Source: Moritella sp. 24 (lineage in GTDB: Bacteria > Pseudomonadota > Gammaproteobacteria > Enterobacterales > Moritellaceae). From it: DNA of 64,000 bases. The notes under the pieces are model-generated. The model worked only from the letters and a program-made list of their open reading frames with translations. It was not told the DNA's origin and ran no database searches. Both the position numbers and the translations under genes were made by a program. This document shows positions 1-7,849 of this stretch, piece after piece. Each line of letters starts with the position of its first letter. The stretch's first letter is position 1. Where the stretch lies: NCBI RefSeq assembly GCF_018219155.1, contig NZ_CP056123.1:1037505-1101504 (forward strand), read 5' to 3'.

Positions 1-333
1 CAACTGCAAGAGCCGAGTAGTGTGATTAATGGTTTAGCAAAATTGGATAGCTCGACTTATAAAGTGCCATTAGATGCGGCTAATCGAGTCGTGGCTGGCA
101 AGATGACGGGCTATGCGACACAATATACGCTTACTTATAATTTAGAGCAGAAAGAGCTGAATATGCGTTATCAATACGGTGATGTGTACACACAGTTTAA
201 AGTTGATTTTAATAAATTAAATGACGGTAAAAATTACACGTTAAAAGCCGATGAGCAACATAATGTTGGTGATATGACGAGTAAGTTCGAACAGAAAAAC
301 GGTGTAATGGCACAATATCGAGTGAATAAATAA
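1..333 (+). CDS. C-terminal part of an unrecognised protein (cut by window edge)
   Basis: The reading frame is open from the first base of the window to a TAA at 331-333, so the start lies outside. The visible 111 residues are hydrophilic and rich in Lys, Asn, Tyr and Thr, with alternating polar/hydrophobic residues that suggest beta structure (for example around LTYNLEQKELNMRYQYG). There is no cysteine and no membrane segment in this part. I do not recognise the family. A periplasmic or cell-surface protein is possible. A GTG at 22 could be read as a start, but the frame continues upstream and nothing looks like a ribosome binding site there. A terminator-like hairpin follows at 371-414. Confidence 0.55.
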   Translation, partial: QLQEPSSVINGLAKLDSSTYKVPLDAANRVVAGKMTGYATQYTLTYNLEQKELNMRYQYGDVYTQFKVDFNKLNDGKNYTLKADEQHNVGDMTSKFEQKNGVMAQYRVNK

Positions 334-370
334 TCACTGTTTTTGTATCGTAAGTGTGTTTAACATAAAC

Positions 371-414
371 AATGCTGGCAAACAGGGGCGTTAAAACTGC
401 TGTTTGTTGGCATT
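371..414 (+). terminator. Terminator-like hairpin after the first gene
   Basis: A 15-bp stem pairs 371-385 with 400-414 (three G-T wobbles) around a 14-base loop. A T-rich stretch follows (actttctt). It separates the partial first gene from the efflux operon. Confidence 0.6.
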
Positions 415-592
415 ACTTTCTTCGTATTATTTATCTGCATGGCTAAACTGACAAACTTTACACTTGTTGACCTTAATCTCCTCATTTTCTCCATATTTCC
501 CAGTCTCTTTTACGTTATTATATGCTATCAAAATTTTAGAACCGCTATTCATGGATGAAAGCTGCCTCGCTCATTTTTATAGAAGAGATACA

Positions 593-1657
593 ATGAATAA
601 ACGTACTTCCCTCGCGGTAATTAGCGCGCTTATGTTCAGTTTTGCTAGCTATACGATTCCAGTACATGCCAAAGGCGGCAATGCTGGGAAAGGTGCTGGA
701 CGTGTAGTTTCTGTATATACGGACACTGTGCAATACCATGAAGTGTCACAATCAATTTCATTAATTGGTAAATTACAGTCAGACCAATTTGTGAGTGTGG
801 CACCTGAAGTTGCGGGTAAAGTAGATAGCATTAACATTAATGCGAATCAAACCGTGAAAGCGGGACAGTTATTAGTACAGCTGGATGACAGCAAAGCACA
901 GGCTGCCTTATTAGAGGCGAAAGCGTATTTTAATGATGAGAAGCGTAAGCTAAATGAATATTCAACGCTGGTAAAAAGTAATGCGATCACGCAAACAGAA
1001 GTGTACGCACAAACCGCATTAATGGATATTGCCAAAGCGCGTTTAGCGGCCGCTCAAGCAAATGTAGATGATCATTATTTAACGGCGCCATTTTCTGGCA
1101 CCGTTGGTTTACTTGATTTTAGTCGCGGTAAAATGGTGTCTGTAGGTACTGAGTTACTTACCCTTGATGATTTATCGACGATGCAGCTGGATCTTGAAGT
1201 GCCAGAACGTTATTTATCGCAATTATCGACGGGTATGTCGGTAACCGCAACCAGCCGTGCATGGCCTGATGATAGCTTTAAAGGGCAAGTAGTCGCGATT
1301 GATTCTCGTATTAACCCAGAAACACTTAATTTACGTGTACGCGTTAATTTTGAGAACAATTTGAACCGCCTTAAACCAGGGATGATGATGTCATCAAGTG
1401 TTGTTTTCCCTGCGATAAATGAACCTATCATTCCGGTTCAAGCCCTTGAGTATTCGGGCACGAAACGTTTTGTGTATGTTGTTGGTCAGGATAATAAAGT
1501 TGCGCGAACACAAGTGCAGTTAGGCGCGCGAATTGTTGATCAAGTGTTGATTGAGCAAGGTTTAGACGTTGGCGATCGTATCGTGGTGCAAGGCTTAGTG
1601 AATATGCGTGATGGATTAACAGTGAAAGATTTATCTGATGAACAGGAGACTAACTAA
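593..1657 (+). CDS. RND efflux pump periplasmic adaptor (membrane fusion protein)
   Basis: This 354-residue protein bridges an inner-membrane RND pump and an outer-membrane channel in drug or solvent export. It has an N-terminal signal peptide ending near VHA, then a glycine/lysine linker. A first half-lipoyl motif (APEVAGKVDSI) is followed by a short alpha-helical hairpin with LEAKAYFNDEKRK and AKARLAAAQANV. The second half-lipoyl motif is TAPFSGTVGLLDFSRG, and the C-terminal half is beta-barrel and membrane-proximal domains. I chose ATG 593 over an in-frame ATG at 464: an AGAAGAG ribosome site precedes it and it puts the signal peptide first. Its stop overlaps the pump start by one base, so the two genes are translationally coupled. 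The substrate cannot be told from sequence. Confidence 0.9.
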   Translation: MNKRTSLAVISALMFSFASYTIPVHAKGGNAGKGAGRVVSVYTDTVQYHEVSQSISLIGKLQSDQFVSVAPEVAGKVDSININANQTVKAGQLLVQLDDSKAQAALLEAKAYFNDEKRKLNEYSTLVKSNAITQTEVYAQTALMDIAKARLAAAQANVDDHYLTAPFSGTVGLLDFSRGKMVSVGTELLTLDDLSTMQLDLEVPERYLSQLSTGMSVTATSRAWPDDSFKGQVVAIDSRINPETLNLRVRVNFENNLNRLKPGMMMSSSVVFPAINEPIIPVQALEYSGTKRFVYVVGQDNKVARTQVQLGARIVDQVLIEQGLDVGDRIVVQGLVNMRDGLTVKDLSDEQETN

Positions 1658-4600
1658 TGTGGTTGTCTGATGTCTCTGTCAAACGACCGGTTGTTGCGAT
1701 TGTATTAAGTTTATTACTTTGTGTCTTTGGTGCCGTATCGTTTAGTAAACTTGCTGTTCGTGAAATGCCGGATGTTGAAAGTCCTGTCGTTACTGTGATG
1801 ACGCGTTATGAAGGCGCGGCAGCTACGATTATGGAAAGCCAAGTTACGTCTGTTATCGAAGACCAAATTACGGGTATCAGTGGTATTGATGAGGTTAAAT
1901 CAGTAACACGTAATGGTATGTCGCGTGTAACGGTAACGTTTGATTTAGGTTGGAATCTTACCGAGGGCGTGAGCGATATTCGTGATGCGGTTGCAAAAGC
2001 GCAGCGTAGCTTGCCAGATGAAGCGGACGATCCGATTGTATCAAAAGATAATGGCAGCGGTGAACCCTCGGTTTATATCAACTTAAACTCCACAGAGATG
2101 GACCGGACACAGCTTACTGATTATGCCCAACGGGTATTAGAAGATCGTTTTAGCTTGATCTCGGGCGTGAGTTCGGTGGACTTGTCCGGTGGTTTATATC
2201 AGGTGATGTACGTTAAGTTATTCCCTGATCTCATGGCGGGTAGAGCGGTAACGACCAGTGATATTATCGATGCGTTAAAAACTGAAAATGTCGAAAATCC
2301 GGGTGGTGAAGTCCGTAATGATACCACTGTGATGTCAGTGCGTACGGCGCGTTTATATGCTGAGCCTCAAGACTTTGAATACCTTGTTGTGCGTACCACG
2401 AGTGATGGCTCTCCGGTTTACTTACGCGATGTTGCACAAGTCTATGTTGGCGCTGAAAATGAAAATTCGTCGTTTAAAAGTAACGGTATCGTTAATCTGA
2501 GCTTAGGTATTGTCGCTCAGTCAGATGCTAATCCACTGGAAGTTGCCACAGCAGTACACAGTGAAGTGGATAAGATCCAAGACTTTTTACCTGCAGGTAT
2601 GAGCCTTGAAGTGGACTATGACTCGACTGTTTTTATCGATCAATCGATTAAGGAAGTGTATAGCACGTTATTTATCACCGGTGGCTTAGTAGTATTGGTG
2701 TTGTATATTTTTATTGGTCAAGCACGTGCGACATTAATTCCTGCGGTTACTGTACCTGTATCGCTAATTTCATCATTTATCGCTGCTTATTATTTTGGTT
2801 TTTCAATTAACTTGATTACTTTAATGGCCCTGATTTTATCAATCGGCTTAGTTGTTGATGATGCCATTGTTGTGGTCGAAAACATCTTCCATCATATTGA
2901 GAGAGGTGAAAAACCCTTGCTTGCTGCCTATAAGGGCACGCGAGAAGTTGGTTTTGCTGTGATAGCCACGACGATGGTACTCGTTATGGTATTCCTGCCT
3001 ATTTCCTTCATGGATGGCATGGTTGGTTTACTCTTTACTGAGTTCTCGGTATTACTGGCAATGTCAGTGATTTTCTCCTCGTTGATTGCACTGACATTGA
3101 CGCCTGTACTGGCGAGTAAAATGTTAAAGTCAGAGCAAAAAACAAGCCGTTTTAGTTTGTTTATGGAAGGGTTATTTCAACGTTTAGAAAGCGCATATCG
3201 TCGTGTTGTGACTAAAGCGGTGAAATACAGACTTGCAGCGCCTGTGGTTATTATTGCCTGTGTGGTGGGTAGTTTCCTATTGATGAAACAGGTGCCATCT
3301 CAACTGTCTCCGCAAGAAGATCGCGGGGTATTGTTTGCGTTTGTGAAAGGTGCTGAAGGTACTAGTTTTAACCGTATGACGACAAACATGGACATTGTTG
3401 AAGCGCGTTTATTACCGCTTGTTGGCCAAGGTGTGATTAAGTCATTTAGTACACAAGCGCCAGCATTTGGTGGGCGTGCCGGAGATCAAACGGGTTTTGT
3501 GATCATTATTCTTGAAGACTGGGCTGATCGCAGTGTTAGCGCTGGTGAAGCATTGGGTATGGTAGCTAAAGCGCTAAAAAATATTCCAGATGTGATGGTT
3601 CGTCCATTAATGCCGGGTTTCCGTGGCGGTTCGAGTGATCCTGTTCAATATGTATTGGGTGGTTCAGATTATTCAGAATTAGAAAAGTGGGCTGAGCTGT
3701 TAAAGCAAAAAGCGGAAGATGCGGGTGTACTCGTTGGTGGTGATTTAGATTACTCTGAAAAAACGCCTGAGCTTGTTGTCAGTATTGATAAAGAGCGTGC
3801 TGGCGAACTGGGTATTAGTGTCGATGAAGTATCAACAACATTAGAGATAATGTTAGGTGGTCGTACTGAAACCAGCTATATCGAACGTGGTGAAGAGTAT
3901 GACGTGTACTTACGTGGTGATGAAAACAGCTTTAACAATGTGAATGACCTAAGCCAAATTTATATTCGCAGTGCAAAGGGTGATTTGATCACATTAGATA
4001 CAATCACAACGATCGAAGAAGTCGCTTCTGCAAGTCGTTTGTCACACAACAATAAGCAAAAGTCGATTAAGTTAAGCGGTAGTTTAGGCGAAGGTTATAC
4101 CTTAGGGGAAGTGCTCGATTTCTTAGATGCACAAGCTATTGAGTTACTGCCGAGTGATATTTCGATTGCTTATTCGGGTGAGTCAAAAGATTTTAAAGAA
4201 AATCAAAGCAGTATTTTGTTAGTGTTTGGTTTAGCTTTGCTGGTGGCTTATTTAGTACTCGCTGCACAGTTTGAAAGCTTCATTAACCCGATGGTGGTGA
4301 TGTTTACGGTTCCTATGGGTGTACTCGGTGGATTCTTAGGCCTCTATGCCATGGGAGGCGGGCTGAATATTTACAGTCAGATTGGCATGATCATGTTGAT
4401 TGGTATGGTAACGAAAAATGGTATTTTAATTGTTGAATTTGCCAATCAATTACGTGACCGTGGTGTTGAGTTAGAACAAGCTATTATCGATGCGTCAGCA
4501 CGTCGACTTCGTCCTATTTTGATGACTGCATTTACGACATTAGCAGGCTCGATTCCGTTAATCTTATCAACGGGAGCGGGTGCAGAAAGCCGTATAGCTG

Positions 4601-4821
4601 TAGGTACTGTTGTATTCTTCGGTATGGCGTTTGCGACGTTAGTGACCTTATTGGTTATTCCAGCAATGTATCGCTTGATCTCGGGAACGACTCATTCTCC
4701 TGGTTATGTTGAAGCTATGTTAGAAGCCGAACTTGCCGAACAGTCAGCTGCAATACAATCTGAATTATTAGATAAGCAGGGTGTTACAAAAGATGTTCGA
4801 GTGGTGAAAGACGTCGCTTAA
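1657..4821 (+). CDS. RND multidrug efflux pump, inner-membrane permease
   Basis: A 1054-residue AcrB/MexF-type proton-driven exporter. The length, 12 predicted membrane segments and two large periplasmic loops fit the hydrophobe/amphiphile efflux (HAE-1/HAE-2) family. Visible landmarks are the N-terminal WLSDVSVKRPVVAIVLSL helix and the GLVVDDAIVVVENI segment, which carries the paired aspartates of the proton relay in TM4. The TM10-11 region has GMVTKNGILIVEFANQ. It sits directly behind its adaptor with a TAATG overlap. No outer-membrane TolC gene follows, so the pump probably shares a TolC encoded elsewhere. The C-terminal tail beyond the last helix is charged and about 50 residues long. Efflux substrate is unknown. 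Confidence 0.93.
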   Translation: MWLSDVSVKRPVVAIVLSLLLCVFGAVSFSKLAVREMPDVESPVVTVMTRYEGAAATIMESQVTSVIEDQITGISGIDEVKSVTRNGMSRVTVTFDLGWNLTEGVSDIRDAVAKAQRSLPDEADDPIVSKDNGSGEPSVYINLNSTEMDRTQLTDYAQRVLEDRFSLISGVSSVDLSGGLYQVMYVKLFPDLMAGRAVTTSDIIDALKTENVENPGGEVRNDTTVMSVRTARLYAEPQDFEYLVVRTTSDGSPVYLRDVAQVYVGAENENSSFKSNGIVNLSLGIVAQSDANPLEVATAVHSEVDKIQDFLPAGMSLEVDYDSTVFIDQSIKEVYSTLFITGGLVVLVLYIFIGQARATLIPAVTVPVSLISSFIAAYYFGFSINLITLMALILSIGLVVDDAIVVVENIFHHIERGEKPLLAAYKGTREVGFAVIATTMVLVMVFLPISFMDGMVGLLFTEFSVLLAMSVIFSSLIALTLTPVLASKMLKSEQKTSRFSLFMEGLFQRLESAYRRVVTKAVKYRLAAPVVIIACVVGSFLLMKQVPSQLSPQEDRGVLFAFVKGAEGTSFNRMTTNMDIVEARLLPLVGQGVIKSFSTQAPAFGGRAGDQTGFVIIILEDWADRSVSAGEALGMVAKALKNIPDVMVRPLMPGFRGGSSDPVQYVLGGSDYSELEKWAELLKQKAEDAGVLVGGDLDYSEKTPELVVSIDKERAGELGISVDEVSTTLEIMLGGRTETSYIERGEEYDVYLRGDENSFNNVNDLSQIYIRSAKGDLITLDTITTIEEVASASRLSHNNKQKSIKLSGSLGEGYTLGEVLDFLDAQAIELLPSDISIAYSGESKDFKENQSSILLVFGLALLVAYLVLAAQFESFINPMVVMFTVPMGVLGGFLGLYAMGGGLNIYSQIGMIMLIGMVTKNGILIVEFANQLRDRGVELEQAIIDASARRLRPILMTAFTTLAGSIPLILSTGAGAESRIAVGTVVFFGMAFATLVTLLVIPAMYRLISGTTHSPGYVEAMLEAELAEQSAAIQSELLDKQGVTKDVRVVKDVA

Positions 4822-4838
4822 CAAATTGATGTAAGGCA

Positions 4839-4877
4839 AAAGGGCAAGTACATATGATGATGTACTTGCCCTTTTTT
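4839..4877. terminator. Strong terminator between RND operon and GST gene
   Basis: A perfect 15-bp stem pairs 4839-4853 with 4860-4874 around a 6-base loop and runs into T6. The A-rich start of the stem makes it usable in both directions, which suits the convergent genes on either side. Confidence 0.9.
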
Positions 4878-4891
4878 ATGCTTGTCATATT

Positions 4892-5542
4892 TTATTCTGG
4901 AAACAGAAATTCTTCTCTATTTTCTAGCCATTCAGGATACTTTGTCATTGCTTTAGCAAAACGCTGATCTTGTAAATGGTTATTAAGCCAGTTTTTGAGG
5001 TGTGGAAAAGGTGCTTGTCGGTACCACTTTCGATCAACTCGAGCAAATTGACGGATCAGAGGAAGGATTGCGTAATCCGCTAGACTGACATTATCTCCCA
5101 TTAAATATTTGTGTTTACTCAGACGTGCATCTAGCGTTGTTGCATAGTTGGCGCATTGCGTTCGTAACTCGACTTCATTACCTTCATGATAACGCACAGC
5201 ATATTTATACTGACTTAGTGAAGCGGTAAATACTGTATCGTGGGTGCTAATCAAGCTTAGCATCGCAGGGTAAGCGCTCGGGTTTTCACTGTGCAGCAAA
5301 TTTAAAGGGTCGTGTTGATGCAGTGCCCAAATCATAATATCTAAACTTTCATCAATGATTGTGTCGTTATTGAGTACTAATACGGGCACTGTCGCCTTAG
5401 GTGAAACGGCTAGCATTTCTTCAGGCTTATTTTTCATAAGCACGGCTCTGAGTATAACGGTCTGTTGTGCCAGTAATAAGCCAAGTCTTGCACGCATGGC
5501 ATATGGACAATTTTGTAATGAGTACAGAATAGGTAGTGACAT
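4892..5542 (-). CDS. Glutathione S-transferase family protein
   Basis: A 216-residue cytosolic two-domain GST. Residues about 1-80 form the thioredoxin-like domain. They begin PILYSLQNCPYAMRARL, with a CPYA motif resembling the glutaredoxin/omega-type active site, and contain the cis-proline region KATVPVL followed by DESLDIM, which would contact glutathione. Residues about 95-216 form the all-helical domain, including LMGDNVSLADYAILPLIRQF, the conserved N-capping box. The length matches the family. AAGAAG precedes the ATG. It is convergent with the efflux operon and stands alone. The role may be glutathione-dependent reduction or detoxification; the exact substrate is not predictable. Confidence 0.88.
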   Translation of the reverse strand: MSLPILYSLQNCPYAMRARLGLLLAQQTVILRAVLMKNKPEEMLAVSPKATVPVLVLNNDTIIDESLDIMIWALHQHDPLNLLHSENPSAYPAMLSLISTHDTVFTASLSQYKYAVRYHEGNEVELRTQCANYATTLDARLSKHKYLMGDNVSLADYAILPLIRQFARVDRKWYRQAPFPHLKNWLNNHLQDQRFAKAMTKYPEWLENREEFLFPE

Positions 5543-5811
5543 TAAGTATCTTCTTTTATTTTTATTATTGTATGCGACGGCATGACCAAATTATGGTTTA
5601 ACAGTATTTTCGTTCGTTAACATAGATTATTGTGCTAAATTCTAATACCTAATTATATATATTTTATTATAAATTATATCACATTCGTTTTTTTAATTTA
5701 AAACGCAATATTATATGAAAAATAAAGACGTATTATGAGCCCATATCAACTTATAAACATATTAATTTATAGATGAATTTATAAATTAGAAACCTAATTA
5801 TCGAGGCTATT

Positions 5812-5958
5812 ATGAACAAAGAACAAGTACAATACGTTATCCAATTATTACGCGATGGTCACTCACTAACTGAAATTACTAAGTTAGCAAAAATCAACGT
5901 GATGTATGTTAGTGTTATCCGTAAACTAATGGTTATGGATTTACTACAAACTAACTAA
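5812..5958 (+). CDS. Helix-turn-helix microprotein, copy A (48 aa)
   Basis: A very short gene encoding 48 residues that consist of almost nothing but a helix-turn-helix: MNKEQVQYVIQLLRDGHSLT, then EITKLAKINVMYVSVIRKLM. The pattern (G-x-S/T-hydrophobic-x-x-I, then a second helix beginning at VMYVSV) resembles homeodomain-like or sigma-region-4-like DNA-binding folds. It is preceded by TCGAGGC, a plausible ribosome site, and followed by a strong terminator, so it is a complete transcription unit. A paralogue sits at 6275-6424 with most residues identical. DNA binding is inferred from pattern only; the family is not recognised. Confidence 0.75.
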   Translation: MNKEQVQYVIQLLRDGHSLTEITKLAKINVMYVSVIRKLMVMDLLQTN

Positions 5959-5977
5959 TCGTAGTGTTGTAAACATG

Positions 5978-6011
5978 ATAAAGCGCTATCAGTCTCTAGC
6001 GCTTTATATTT
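5978..6011 (+). terminator. Terminator after HTH microprotein A
   Basis: A perfect 10-bp stem (5978-5987 with 5998-6007) and a T-rich tail follow the stop at 5958. The core sequence taaagcgctatcag recurs in the terminator of the second microprotein at 6434-6469. Confidence 0.85.
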
Positions 6012-6160
6012 TCCTTTCTTTCTCCCCCCATAAACGCTCAAATTCGGTCAATCAATCATAGATAACTCACTATCTAATCTTAATCCGCGACGTCTACATT
6101 TCTAATATTTCTATTCCTAGCTCTATCTCTACTTCTATTTTAATGCTCGATAGTTAGGCT

Positions 6161-6245
6161 GGATTAAAATTATGACTAGTGGTTTTACGGGTTCTTCACT
6201 AAAACCAATATTAAAAATTGCCTTAAATGCGCCTTAAAGTATGCT
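6161..6245. repeat. Direct repeat, copy 1 of about 85 bp
   Basis: This segment aligns almost without gaps to 6861-6945, exactly 700 bp downstream. Shared blocks include ggatta, gactagtgg, tttacgg, gttct and aatgcg, with roughly two-thirds identity. Each copy lies shortly upstream of a gene start (6275 and 7010), so it may be a duplicated control region. Confidence 0.65.
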
Positions 6246-6274
6246 TTGATAAATTATAGCTTATCGAGATTGTT

Positions 6275-6424
6275 ATGAATAAAGAACAGGTGAAACACGT
6301 GGTTGTATTGTTACAGGAAGGTCACACATTGACTGATATTTCGGCGTTGGCGAAAGTTAATGTGATGTATGTGAGTGTTATTCGTAAATTGATGGTGATG
6401 GGTTTATTGAAGCTTGAAGATTGA
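6275..6424 (+). CDS. Helix-turn-helix microprotein, copy B (49 aa)
   Basis: A paralogue of the gene at 5812, encoding 49 residues. MNKEQV and NVMYVSVIRKLMVM are identical between the two, and most differences are conservative (LRDGHSLTEITKLAKI against LQEGHTLTDISALAKV). The 5' leader is also alike (ttatcgag, then a few bases, then ttatgaa). Many changes are synonymous, indicating selection on the protein. It is followed by its own terminator with the same core sequence as copy A. Function unknown; a small DNA-binding regulator is the obvious guess. Confidence 0.75.
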   Translation: MNKEQVKHVVVLLQEGHTLTDISALAKVNVMYVSVIRKLMVMGLLKLED

Positions 6425-6433
6425 GAGTAGCGC

Positions 6434-6469
6434 AGTATAAAGCGCTATCAGTATTGAGTGCTTTATACT
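6434..6469 (+). terminator. Terminator after HTH microprotein B
   Basis: A 13-bp stem (6434-6446 with 6457-6469, one G-T wobble) follows the stop by 10 bases. It shares the taaagcgctatcag core with the terminator of copy A. Confidence 0.8.
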
Positions 6470-6493
6470 ACTAATCATTTGATATTATTATTT

Positions 6494-6757
6494 TTATGAT
6501 GTTGATGAAACACTGTCATGGTGTTGCTTTAACTGCTGATATAGAAAATCTTTTAAGTTCGCTCGTTGTAATTTTAACTGCGTCATATGCTCATCATTCG
6601 TTGGGCATCCTTTGATCTCTAATTGACGAATATCATAATCTAGTATGTGATATTTTTTCGATTCTTCTCTAAATACTTCATTTTTATAATTCAAATAAAC
6701 GATATCTTTTTTCAATTCTGGAAAGTCAAAAATAAGCGCGTGATTCTCATTTAACAT
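6494..6757 (-). CDS. YdcH family (DUF465) protein
   Basis: An 87-residue, highly charged, helical protein. The N-terminal ENHALIFDFPELKKDI followed by a heptad-like helix and the end AQLKLQRANLKDFLYQQL-like segment are the pattern of the YdcH/DUF465 family. Those are small coiled-coil proteins of unknown role, usually 70-80 residues. The start ATG at 6757 is preceded by an AAGGAAG ribosome site. It is convergent with HTH microprotein B and has no membrane segment or signal peptide. Family assignment is from memory of the pattern; function is not known for the family. Confidence 0.8.
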   Translation of the reverse strand: MLNENHALIFDFPELKKDIVYLNYKNEVFREESKKYHILDYDIRQLEIKGCPTNDEHMTQLKLQRANLKDFLYQQLKQHHDSVSSTS

Positions 6758-6860
6758 AGGGCTTCCTTAATAATGAAAGTAAACGTCTATAGTAAATATA
6801 GCATTTGAATTTGTGATAGAAATTGATTTGATCGTGATTTTAGTTTTTTTTATCTCTAAT

Positions 6861-6945
6861 GGATTAGTTGAGAGACTAGTGGATTTACGGGGTTCTCGCT
6901 AGTTTGGTTATTAGGTATTGCATTCAATGCGACTTGGAGTACTGT
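6861..6945. repeat. Direct repeat, copy 2 of about 85 bp
   Basis: Second copy of the segment at 6161-6245, in the same orientation. It lies 65 bp upstream of the membrane-protein gene at 7010. Confidence 0.65.
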
Positions 6946-7009
6946 ACTCGCCCTCACATTAAATATTACTAACATAGATAAAATACATTATAACTTTGTA
7001 GGAACAGAT

Positions 7010-7657
7010 ATGGCCTTATTTACTTATTCTTCATCACCGATATTGAAAGTTGTTCAGCAGGAATTGTTGCAATTTTTATTACTCATAACAATTGTACTCA
7101 CTGCTTGTTTGGCTATTTTTTCAGATGTCATGCTATTGGACCATGGTATTGGAGAACATTCTTTAACAGAGTTTTATCAGCAAATATTACTTTTTTTAGT
7201 GGTGTGCTGTTTTGCTTATGTATTCAAAGTCGATCACTCAGAACGCCATTTTCATTTGTTAGTGATCGGATTTTTTACCTGTATGTTAATTCGAGAGTTT
7301 GATGCTTTTTTTGACGAACTCGTTGTTCATGGTTTTTGGGTTTACCCTGCGTTAGGTGTTTTTATTGTCTGCACAACTTACGCATTACAAGATAAACAGG
7401 GTACGTTGGCAGGGATTGTTCACTTTACTCAAAATCGCTATTTTCAAGGCATCAGTACTGCGTTAGTTATTATTCTTGTTTTTTCTCGTCTGTTTGGCAT
7501 GGGAGAGCTGTGGGAAACGATCCTCGCTGATAATTATGTACGTTTAGCGAAAAACACGGTAGAGGAAGGTGTTGAATTATTAGGATATTCCTTACTTTTT
7601 TATAATGCTTTTGGTTATGCTCGTCGTATTAAACGTAACTCGAAATCTGCGAATTAA
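7010..7657 (+). CDS. Uncharacterised multi-pass membrane protein
   Basis: A 215-residue protein with about six hydrophobic segments (around residues 20-45, 58-75, 82-97, 108-125, 146-165 and 190-205). It ends in a short basic cytoplasmic tail, RRIKRNSKSAN. I do not recognise a family. Acidic residues sit between membrane spans (REFDAFFDELVVHG and KNTVEEGVELLGYSL), which could matter for ion or ligand handling. A taggaacag ribosome site precedes the ATG. The gene is monocistronic and lies behind copy 2 of the direct repeat. Confidence 0.7.
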   Translation: MALFTYSSSPILKVVQQELLQFLLLITIVLTACLAIFSDVMLLDHGIGEHSLTEFYQQILLFLVVCCFAYVFKVDHSERHFHLLVIGFFTCMLIREFDAFFDELVVHGFWVYPALGVFIVCTTYALQDKQGTLAGIVHFTQNRYFQGISTALVIILVFSRLFGMGELWETILADNYVRLAKNTVEEGVELLGYSLLFYNAFGYARRIKRNSKSAN

Positions 7658-7849
7658 CTAAAACAGGTTAATTTGCGTGTAAACGGTGAATTATAAAGTT
7701 AATTATTTGATGTTACAGGCAAAAACTTATTAAATGGCAGCGGTATTATAGCTATTTGTATATATTAATCTAATTCCTACCTATATCTTAATAGCTAGGT
7801 TGAAATAGGATCGGCAGTTACGTTGATTCATGTGTAATAGGATTGATGT

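Larger units (their letters stand above)
5959..6274. other. 316-bp intergenic region between the microprotein genes
   Basis: Apart from the terminator at 5978-6011 and the first copy of the 700-bp-spaced direct repeat at 6161-6245, I see no gene. A C-rich run (ccccccat) lies near 6025. Confidence 0.6.

Noticed and set aside
464..592. Longer N-terminus for the RND adaptor
   Set aside because: It would place 43 residues before a normal signal peptide and has no ribosome site; ATG 593 fits both criteria.
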